DNA of 64,000 nucleotides from Cyanophora paradoxa (Eukaryota; Glaucocystophyceae; Cyanophorales; Cyanophoraceae), in contig QPMI01000432.1 in the NCBI GenBank assembly GCA_004431415.1, forward strand, positions 1 to 64,000, given 5' to 3'. The position numbers were made by a program, and so were the translations under genes. Shown piece after piece: positions 52,801 to 61,611 of the stretch. The notes under the pieces were generated by a model. That model made no database searches and had not been told where the DNA came from. It saw only the letters and a list, made by a program, of their open reading frames with translations. The stretch's first letter is position 1. Every line of letters begins with the position of its first letter.

Positions 52801-53554
52801 CTAGCTAACTCCTTTCGTGCGCAGCTACTTCACGCCGTGCTACTCGGCGGCCAAGGACGTCGTCCTCCCCGCCCTGGGCCCCATCGCCCGCGACCCGGCC
52901 CGCTCGGGGGCCCTCCTCGCGGCCGCGCGCGCCGCGGCGGGGCGGCCGCGGCCCCTCCTCGCCTTCTTCTCGGGGGCCTTCGAGGGCCTGCCCCTGCGGG
53001 AGGCCCTCTGGCGCCTCTACGCCGCCGACGAGCGCGTGCGGCTCGTGCGGGAGGCGCCCTGCGGGGGCACCGGCCCCTGCGAGGAGGCGGGGGGCGAGGG
53101 GCTCGAGGCCTCCCTCCTGGACGCCAGCTTCTGCCTCGTCGTGCCCGGCTGGGCCGACTGGTCCCCCCGCGTGCGCGCCCCTTCGCTCCCCTTTGAATCT
53201 TTTCGCGAATCGCTTCCCTGTCAGCTCGGGGAGGCGATCCTGGCGGGGTGCGTGCCCGTGCTCGTCGGGGACGGGTACGACCTGCCCTACGCCCGCACGG
53301 TCCCGTACCCCGCCTTCGCCCTCTACGTGGGCCCCTCGGAGCGGGACTTGGCCGGCCTGCGCCGGCGCTTGGAGGCGGTTCCCGAGCGGGAGGTGGCGGC
53401 CCGGCGCGCGCGCGCCCTTGAGGCGGCCGATGCCTTCCGCTGGTGCCCGCCGGGCCGGGGGCTGGGCGAGGGCGCCCCAGGCTGCGGCGCCCTCGACGCC
53501 CTCTTCGCCGAGCTGGCGGCCCGCCGCCGCCTCCTCTCCCGGGCCCGCCCTTGA
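49829..53554 (+). CDS. Putative GT90 (CAP10/POGLUT-like) - GT47 (exostosin) fusion glycosyltransferase
   Basis: Starts MSWPTSRASRRTRARRDLLL with a hydrophobic signal-anchor (LLLAIIICSLTL), then CPEWTQDECAAAL. The GT90 region reads ITREQLERARSAAPAAVLVK, RLPDLEAVVSLAEAP, HADIPFPDPRMALDAGCWVE, WGEKEPTLFWAG and GSLVFKPESPFFEFFYPLLR then PWTHYVPLG, the conserved CAP10 C-terminal block. RFEDVLCYLRRLLEG and YAALLDFAPAPD follow. The frame of YAALLDF stays open through two hydrophobic segments (APPLLLAAGGLAVVAWVAAH; LALLAPALLLLAALVALALL) into the exostosin domain. That domain reads LRVYVYELPARFNTELM across a GTACGT...CTCCAG intron, DFFLLPVYTGC, CYFTPCYSAAKDVVLP, LLAFFSGAFEG, DASFCLVVPGW and LGEAILAGCVPVLVGDGYDL, ending at 53554. 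No ATG in any frame lies between 51483 and 52143. Both domains are lumenal sugar transferases in known families. Confidence 0.7.
51290..51460. repeat. Intronic minisatellite, about 27-bp units
   Basis: Seven or so units of CTCTTTGATTAAGACCTAGAG with small variants, within the intron between the RLLEG and YAALLDF exons of the glycosyltransferase gene. Confidence 0.85.
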
Positions 53555-54378
53555 TTCCCACTATGTCAATAGATTCTTGTCATCATAAATGTACGCGGCT
53601 GTAGATCTGCACTCGTCTCCCTTCCGAAATCCATGGGGACCTCCGACTCGGCGAGGCTCAGCGCCATATAGCTAGTGCTAGCGGTGGACGAGCAGCGCTA
53701 GCTATATAGCGCTATAGCTAGCGCTAGCGCTCAGCGGCTAGCAGGCCCTGAGGGCGGCGGCGGGGCCGGCGCCGCGGCCGAGTCCAGGATCATGATCCGA
53801 TGATCAGAGCTCGAGTTTCGGAGGGCCCCAGCTGCAGCCCAGGGCCTCGCAATCGGGCCGCTGGGCCCTTGCCGCAGTGCGTCAAGGACGCTACTCAGCA
53901 GGTTTCTCCAGCAAGCCAGTGATTCTGTTCTATGTGCATCGATATATTTATGAATTCTGGTAATTGTAAATACGCACACACTGTGTGACACTGTCGAAAA
54001 GAAAATCACAAGAGCAACCTTCAACAAATACAAGGGCAAGCACGCATATCAGAGCGGCGCCCCTTCCTAAAAAAAATCCTACAGCATACTCGCTTTAAAT
54101 TACAACCTAGGCGATCTGAAAATCACAGCGACGCGGGACGAATAAGTTCCATTCGAGAGGATCTGATTTACACGAGATCTATGGGGGAAGAATGGCCGCC
54201 TAATCGGTTTACTCTGACTCTACTACGGCAACACGCTGCACTACGCAACGCTGGTGGTGTGTCTGTGCAAATGCGCTACGGGTAATGCTTGACCCTGATG
54301 GCTGCTGAACGTAGTCGCGAAGGGGGAGAAAGGATGAGCGGAACTGAAAAGATAGAAAGGGCGCGGCGCGGCCTAGAT
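53555..54378. other. Convergent intergenic region with GCTAGC/TATAGC palindromes
   Basis: Lies between the 3' ends of the glycosyltransferase (+) and the histidine kinase (-). 53665-53740 is almost entirely overlapping palindromic words (AGCGCTAGC, TATATAGCGCTATA, GCTAGCGCTAGC), able to form hairpins. The rest is less GC-rich with no gene seen. Confidence 0.5.
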
Positions 54379-57300
54379 CTAGAGGCCGGCACCCTGCCAG
54401 GGGAGGGTGGCGGCGACGGCCACGGGGGTCGGCGAGTCGGCGGCGCCTGGGGGGGCTACAGCCATGGAGACGGAGCCTGAGCGTGTCATGGGGGCCGAGG
54501 CGGGGGCGGCGGGGCCCAAGGACGACTCGGAGCTGATCGCGGGGGGGCGGCCCCGCCCCGAGGCCCACTTCGTGATCGTTGAGAGGATGACGGAGCGCGA
54601 CACGGGCTTCGTCACTGCGAGCGAAGCCAAGCGGCGGCGTCAGCGGGGCGGCATTCGTCATAGAGGGAGGAGAGGGCGGACGGTAGTCGTCCATGCCGGA
54701 GCGGATGACGCCGTCGCGGTCGTGCGAGGTGGAGAAGGCCGTGCACGCGATGATTGTGGTGCGGGCGGGGAGCGCCATGGCGGCCTCGAAGGCCCGGATG
54801 CGGCGCGTGGCGCCGTGCCCGTCCAGCTTCGGCATCTGCACGTCCATGAAGATGAAGTCGAAGACCGGGCCCCGCGGCTGCTCCGGGTCCGCCGCTGCGC
54901 CGCAGGCGTCAAGAGGGGGGTACAGACGTGGGGGGGGAGGGGGGGGGGGGGGGCACCGCGGGCGCGGGCGCGGGCCTCGAAGAGCATTGCCGCCTCCTCG
55001 CCGTCCGAGGCCGTCGCCACGCGGTGCCCGTCCGACGCGAGGAACGCCGAGAGCACCCGCCGGTTCATCTGAGCCGCCCGCTGCCTGAGCCGAGGGGCCC
55101 AGGGGAGGGAGGGGAAGAGATAGGATACCTCAACGTCGTCGACGACGAGGACGTCGAGGGGCGCGATGGATGTCACGGAGGCGACCGAGCCACGGCGCGA
55201 GGCGCCGAGGGAGCGCGGGGCCCCCCCGCCGGGCTTCGGGCTCGCCGAGCCGGCCCCGAGCAGCAGCGACGAGACGCCCGAGCCGGAGCCGGGGCCTGAG
55301 CCTGAGCCGGAGCCGGAGCCCGAGGCGGCGACGGAGGTGGCGGAGAGGGTGTGGAGGAGGCCCGGCCCCATGGCGACCGAGGCCAGGCCCCCGGCTCCGC
55401 CGGCCCCGCCCGCCTCCGGCTCGCGGTTCTCCGTCGCGGGCAGCGGCGTGACCGCCGGGGAGGAGCGCGGCGAGTGCTCCTTGGAGGAGCCGGCCGCCTT
55501 GCGCCTCGGCGTCCCGGGGACCGACCTCTCCGCCGCCACGCCGGCGCCGTGCGGGTGCACAGCCACGCCGGCGCCGGCGCCGGCGCTGTTGCGGCGCGGG
55601 GAGCCGAGGGCCGGCTCCTGGCCGAGGGCCTCGGCGAGCTTGGCGAGGAGGACGGGCTTGCGGATGGGCTTGGTCATGTACGCGTCCATGCCGGCGGCGA
55701 GGCACGCCGCCTCGTCCTCCGAGGAGACCGAGGCGGTGAGGGCGACGATGAAGTGGCGGGGGAGGCCGCGCGCCGCCTCCAGCGCCCGCAGCCGCCGCGT
55801 CGCCTCGTACCCGTCCACCCCGGGCATCCGGCAGTCCATGCTGCGCGCGGAGGAGGCGGGGGCGTCAGCGGGGGGCGGGGGGCGGGGGAGGCGCCGGAGG
55901 GGGGCCCGGCGCACAAGACGACGTCGAAGGCGCGGGCGGCGGGCCCGGCGGACTCGCACGCGGCCTCGAAGCGGGCGACGGCCTCGGCGCCGTCGCTGGC
56001 GACCTGCACCGTGTACCCCTCCCGCTTCAGCATCGTCTCCAGGACCTTGGCGTTCACCGCGTTGTCTGCGCGCCGCGCCCGCCGTGAGCGGGGCGCACGC
56101 AGCGCGTCGGGTGGGCGGGCGGGTGCACCTTCGGCGACGAGCACGGAGCAGATGCGGGCGAGCGGGGCGGGGCGGGCGGAGTGGGCCGGGGAGAGCCTCG
56201 ACGGGCTCCCGTGGCGGGAGTTGAGGGAGAGGCGCGGGGAGCGGGACCGGAGGGCGGCGGCGGGGAGGATCATGACGCCCGACCCCACAGCCTCGTCGAC
56301 GGGGCCCATCGACCCCGCTCCCTCCAGCGTTTCGTCGTCCACTGCGCGCGGCCGCGTCGGCGCCGGCGGGGGAGGGCGGGGGGGCGGGGTCGGGCAAGGC
56401 GCACGGCGGCGGAGCGGGAGGAAGAACCAGAACTTGGAGCCGATGCCCGGGGTGGAGAGGCAGCCGATCTGGCCGCCGGCGCGCTCGACGATCTCGCGGG
56501 AGATGGCGAGCCCGAGTCCCGTGCCGCCGGGGTCGGCCTCCGGGGCCTGGTGGACGCGGAAGAAGCGGGTGAAGAGCTGCTGCTGCGAGGTCTCGTCGAT
56601 GCCGGGGCCCGTGTCCGCCACGTCGAACTGGACCGCCACGTGGCCCTCGGGGGCCGCCCCCTCCCGCAGGTACGCCGCGATCCGCACGCTCCCGCCCTGC
56701 GGCGTGTACTTCACCGCGTTCGAGAGCAGCTGCGAGGGGGCGTGGGTCGTTCGGTCGCTTCTGACGGAGGGAGGGAGGGGAGGGGGGGGGAGGGGGCGGG
56801 CGAACGTTCAGCAGGACCTGGCGGAGGCGGTCGGGGTCGCCCTCGACGAGCGGGGGTACGCGCTCGTCGATGGAGACGGAGAGCTTGATGGCCTTGTCGC
56901 CGGCGCGCTGCTGCACGATGCGCACGGCGTTCATCACGGCGAGCCGCGGGTCCATCGCCACGCTCTGCAGCGCGATCGCCCCCGCCTCGATCTTCTGCAG
57001 GTCCAGCACGTCGTTCACCTGCGCCCGCCCGCCCCCTCGACTGAGCTCGGGCGCGCCTCGTCTGAGCCCGGGGGCGCCCGGGTGGGGCCGGACCAGCGCG
57101 AGGAGGTGTTCTCCGGAGAGGGCGGCGGCCGAGACGTACTCGGCGGCGGCCGGCGACAGCTCGCACTCGCGCGCCAGGTCCAGCATCCCCAGGATCCCGT
57201 TCAGCGGCGTCCGCACTGCGAAGAGGGCGCGCGGCTCAAACGGGCGCGGAGGGCGAAGGGCCGGGGCGGAGGGCCGGGGCGGGAGCGCACTCTCGTGGGA

Positions 57301-59792
57301 CATGGTGGCGAGGAACTTGCGGGTCTCCTCCTCGCGGACCTCGATCTCGAGCTTGGTCTTGCGCTCGGCGAGGAGGGTCTTGAGGAGGGCGGTCTCCGTG
57401 AGGGAGAGCTCCTGGAAGGACTGGAACTTGGAGTGCACGTCCGACATGAGCGACTGGAAGGCGGAGAGCTCGGCCAGCCCCGAGCTCAGCGCCACCGACT
57501 GCCGCTTCGCCCGCGACTGCAGGGGGCCCTCCCCGCGCCACCCGGGCGTCCCCGCCCCCGAGTTGACCCCGCTGTTCGGCAGCACGCGCCGCCGCGCCGA
57601 GCGCCAGGGCATCCAGAGGCCGCCCGGCTTGCCCCTGGGGTCCTTGGGGGAGAGGGGCGTGAGGGACTCGGCGGCGCCCTCGGGGAGGGCCAGGCCGGCG
57701 CCCTCGTCGCCGTGGGCCTGCTTCCGCAGCTCGCCCGTCACGTTCGTCATCGTCTGCGCGCGGGCCGAGGCCGCCTCAGCGGCCGGCGGGGCGGCGCGGG
57801 GCGGGGCGGAGCGGACGGCGACGAGGCGGGCGATGGAGCGGCGGAGCTCGAGGAGCGGCTTGGCGATGCGCCACGAGAGGACGACGGCGAGCACCAGGCA
57901 GACCACCAGCCACAGCACGTTCGCGATGCTGCGCGGCGCCCGCTCGGAGGGGCGGGCGGGCGGGGGGGACGGCGGGGAAGGGGCGCACAAGGTCCACATG
58001 ATGGAGGACTGGATCTCCTGGAGGAGGACGTCCTTGGGGACGGCGACGTGGATGGTCCAGCGGAGGTCGGGCGGCAGCTGGATCTCGCCCTGGCCCCCGA
58101 TGTACTCCCGGTTGCCGTTCCGGAAGGAGATGGTCTTCCCTCCTCCGTCGCCCGTCGCGGCGTCCGCTGCCACCATCTGCCGGATGATGGGGTTCGGGTT
58201 CGCCCTGCGCGCGCCCCTCCAAGTGAGGCCCCGTGCATTCGGGGCGAGGGGGCCGAGCGGGCGGAGCGGCGCACGAGGCGTCGATGGGGGAGCGCTTGGC
58301 GACGTCGAGGATGTGCTCGGCCCGCATCGTGCTCGAGGCGACCATCTTCCCGTCCGCCGTCGTGATCACCACGATCGCCTCCGGGACCGGCACAGCCTCC
58401 CGCAGGATCGAGGAGAGGGTGCCCACGGGGAGGTTCGCCCCCACGGCCCCCGCCACGGGCGGCAGCGGGTCGCTGGCGCTGGCCGGGCGCCAGCCTTCGG
58501 GCGCCGGGCGCTGCAGGTGGTCGGGGAAGCCCATCAGCACAGGCCCGCCGCGCTCGTCGATGTCCTGGGGGGGTCGGATGACAGCCGAGTACGAGATCAC
58601 GAGGTTCGCCAGCGGCTCCGTCACGGGACTCGCCGAACTCCGCACCCGGCTCCACGTCTGCGCCCCAACCCGCCCCGCTCGCTGCCCGCCCCGCTCAAGG
58701 GGGCCGCCGGCGCCGCGCACCGCGTTGTTGGGGCTGTTCAGCGTGGACCGGTACCAGCCGGTGGGGCTGTCCGCGAAGATGACCCCCGCCTGCCACTCCA
58801 GCGGCTGGCCCCGGTTGTCCGCCGAGTAGAGGTTCAGCACCGTCCCTGCCCGCGCCGTGAGCGGTGGCCGCGAGAGGCGGGGCGGGCAAGGCGCGGATGG
58901 CAGACCGTTGTTCACGGCGGCGCGGAGGCCGGTGGGGCAGTTGCTGGTGGCGTTGTCGCATCGTTCGATGCCGTAGAACGTCGAGTCGAGAAATCGCACG
59001 TAACTAGTGTCTAGCGTCGTGTGCAGCACCAAGTCCCGCCGGAACTGAGAGGCGGCGGGCCCCGCCCGCGTCAGCGCCTCGGCCAGCCCCCGGACGGGAG
59101 TAGCTGGGCGCGCGAACCTTCTCCAGCATTCGCCTCCAGCCGTCCTTCGTGAGCATTCCCGACTCGAACTCGTTCTTGCTCTGCATCACCACGAAGTACG
59201 CCTGCTCCATGCGGTTCTGCGGCGCGCCGCGCGGGCGGCGAGATCAGCCGCCGAGCCGCTGACGGCGCAGCGCGGCGGTGAGGGACGCACTGTGACGCCC
59301 TTCCGCGTTTGCTGGTGGATTCCTTGGATCAGAGATCCCGCCAGCGTCTCGATGTTGTGCACTCCCTGCGAGCTCGAGGCGTTAGCAGCGCCGCGCTTGA
59401 GGTGCGGGGCGGAGGCACCAGCGCGTAAGTGATGCTCCAAGACACGGCGATGGCGCCGACGACTTGCAGCACCGAAACGAGGATGACCAGCGAACGGATC
59501 TGGGAGGGGCGGTCGGATGCGCTGCTGCGCACAGGGAGCGAGCGCAGCGGGCGCTGCTCACCGAGAACACTTTCTTCCAGCGCGTGTTAGCTTTCGATGG
59601 CGGCTTTCTGCTCTTAATGATGGGGCTGTCGTGGGTTGTACTGGCGGAGTTCACGCCTGTTGTGCTCGGCGAGGGATGCTGCAAAGCATCCTGCGGCTTC
59701 GCAACTTTGATATCCACGAGAGTCGCCAAACCCGACGGGCCCCCGGATGGCTCCCCGGGCTCGGGCGGGCCTGCGAGATGCAGGGTTGGCAA
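54379..59792 (-). CDS. Membrane hybrid histidine kinase with two receiver domains
   Basis: Autophosphorylating sensor kinase with internal phosphorelay. An early exon (KPPSKANTRWKKVFS) joins the first membrane helix IRSLVILVSVLQVVGAIAVS (59490). A Cache-like extracellular region follows: FRRDLVLHTTLDTSYVRFLD, VLNLYSADNRGQPLEWQAGV, AIVVITTADGKMVASSTM, ISFRNGNREYIGGQ. The second helix is ANVLWLVVCLVLAVVLSW, then coiled coil. The HisKA H-box FLATMSHE is split by an intron from MRTPLNGILGMLDL (about 57200-57300). The ATPase shows VDLQKIEAG-like VLDLQKIEAGA, LLSNAVKYTPQGG (N box), DVADTGPGID (G1) and GGTGLGLAISREIV (G2). REC1: ICSVLVAEDNAVNAKVLETM, phospho-Asp in MDCRMPGVDG, Lys in TKPI. REC2: DVLVVDDVE, MNRRVLSAFLASDG, FIFMDVQMPKLDG, GMDDY spliced to LTKPVSRSVILST. 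Long Ser/Pro/Gly linkers separate RECs. The start codon is uncertain. Stop at 54379. Confidence 0.87.
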
Positions 59793-60479
59793 CCCACAGA
59801 GCTTTAGCCCGAGCGGGGACTCCTACCAGGCAGCATGGCAACCACACTGCGTTGATGTGAGCCGCCCGGCTTCGAAGCGAGAGATGAGTTCGACGAGCCC
59901 GGCGTGCTGCTCATCCCGGTCGCCTCAATCGCCTCAATGGCCTCGCATGCTCCTGATAGCCAGCTGCTGCGGTTGCTCTTGCACTTTGCGAGAAGAAGAT
60001 GCACCAGCACGGAAATGTGATGAACACGCTAAGAGGCCTGGCAACAAGGCCTGCCCTTTGCAAGAAGGATGCTGCGCTTGCTGGTCAATCAAAAGCTGGA
60101 GAAGGCTGCTGTCTGTGCACACTAGGACACCCTTGACACTTGGAGAATCTAAGCGAGCAGCTTTTTCGGGGCTGAGCGACTACACCACCCAAAGGTCCAG
60201 CTAGCGCTGGATCGGTATAGAGCGCGCGCTTCTCCGAAGCTGACAATTGCAACGCGCGCGCGCCTTCTTGACAGCTCCCGCGATGCGACGCGTCGCTCAG
60301 TGCCGGCGAACCACTCGAGTTCGAGCGGTGAACTTGGCCAGCGCCGTCAGCCGGCGCGTCAGTAGCGTCAACTCTGGCCAATCACAGCTCGCGGTTTCTG
60401 AATACTTAGTACAAGTACCCAAGCCCAGCAGCCAGGGGGTACATATACAGTAGGCCCGCCGGCCGGCGGTGAGGCGCAC
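59793..60479. promoter_or_regulatory. Divergent promoter region, histidine kinase / DCTN5
   Basis: About 0.7 kb between divergent genes. It contains open but unconvincing short frames and possibly the histidine kinase's first exon. No core promoter element identified. It ends in a GTACATATACAGTA stretch about 40 bases before the DCTN5 ATG. Confidence 0.4.
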
Positions 60480-61221
60480 ATGTCGGGCGCCGCGCCGGCG
60501 AGCGAGCGACCCGAGTTCATAGAGACGAAGAGCGGAAATCGCATCGCGCGCAGCTGCGTCATCGTCGACGGCGCGGCCATCAGCATCGAGGGCAAGTCGC
60601 TCGTGCAGCCGGACTGCGTGCTCCGCGCAGACCTCGGGCCCATCCGCATCGGCCGCAACTGCATCCTCGGCCGCGGCGTCCTCCTGCAGCCGTCTCGGAG
60701 AGCTGCGCGGTACGCTCTCCGCACCACAAGAGCGCCGGTATTCCGACAGACGCGGTTGCTTACGCTCTCCAGGCTCGCTGCGGGCGCGGGCATCGTCATC
60801 GGGGACCACACAATCTTCGGTGAGGGCACGGTTGTGCAGGCCGCGGCCGTCGGGTCCTTCTGTGACATTGGCCGGGAGTGCGTGCTGGTACGCGATTCGC
60901 CCAGGCAGCCTGCTCGCAGCCTGCTGCGCCCTGAGCGCCCTCGGCTCGCAGGCGGAAGGCTGCGTGCTGAAGGACTGCTGCAAGGTGCTCGACGGGACGA
61001 TCCTCGCGCCCGAGACCGTCATCCCGCCCTTCCAGATCTTCGGCGGGATTCCTGGTGCGCCGCGGCGCCGCCGTCCCTCCAGGTCAACTTCGACTGCAAG
61101 GCGCTGGCGTGAGCGTCGGGCGGGGCGGGGCGCAGGGCACCAGGTGGGGGAGCTGCCAGAGAGCATGGAAGAGGTGATGCGGGACCGCTCCTCGCTTCTG
61201 TACCGCGAAGGGCGCGCCTAG
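60480..61221 (+). CDS. DCTN5: Dynactin subunit p25 (DCTN5)
   Basis: Left-handed beta-helix subunit of the dynactin pointed-end complex, which links cytoplasmic dynein to cargo. Exon 1 ([20 protein letters not shown]) is followed by hexapeptide turns [20 protein letters not shown] and [20 protein letters not shown]. Later exons read [32 protein letters not shown] and [20 protein letters not shown] then PPFQIFGG, nearly matching human p25 ([20 protein letters not shown]). The final exon, after a GTGCGC...GCGCAG intron, gives [20 protein letters not shown] with stop at 61221. [11 protein letters not shown] and LPPET/APET identify p25 rather than p27. It is convergent with the ALIX-like gene; the spacer is 390 bases. 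Dynactin with cytoplasmic dynein is absent from land plants, which helps place the organism. Confidence 0.87.
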
Positions 61222-61611
61222 AGGCCTTCCCCAGGCCCGAGCACGCCCATCTTTCGCCTTCCCCGCGGCCGGCGACACGGCAAGAGTCGCCGAAGCGCCC
61301 TCGACAGCGGCGCCTTGCAAGTTTCCCGGCGGCCGCCGATGCGGCGGCGCCTGCTGCCTCGGCGCCGGCCAGCGGGCCAGCAGGCCGCCGTCCATGCGCC
61401 CCGCCCCACCCGAGGGCCCTGCAGCTCTGTTCCCTGCAGCTTTGTGCCCGGGGCTTCGACACGGCCCTCTGCACCCCGGGTTTTTGGCATCGCTTCGCGG
61501 CGCCCTTTCGTCGGCACTCTCTTCGCGTCCCGAGCTCGCCGCGGCGTTTTCCGAATGTCGTAAAAGAAAGCATCTCTGTTGACTGTACACGCGGCCTGCA
61601 TCGCTGGCTGC
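61222..61611. other. Convergent spacer DCTN5 / ALIX
   Basis: GC-rich spacer between two 3' ends. No gene, repeat or hairpin stands out. Confidence 0.5.

Noticed and set aside
55351-58365. 1,004-codon plus-strand open frame opposite the histidine kinase
   Set aside because: Antisense shadow of conserved kinase exons; composition is Arg/Gly/Glu repeats with no domain.
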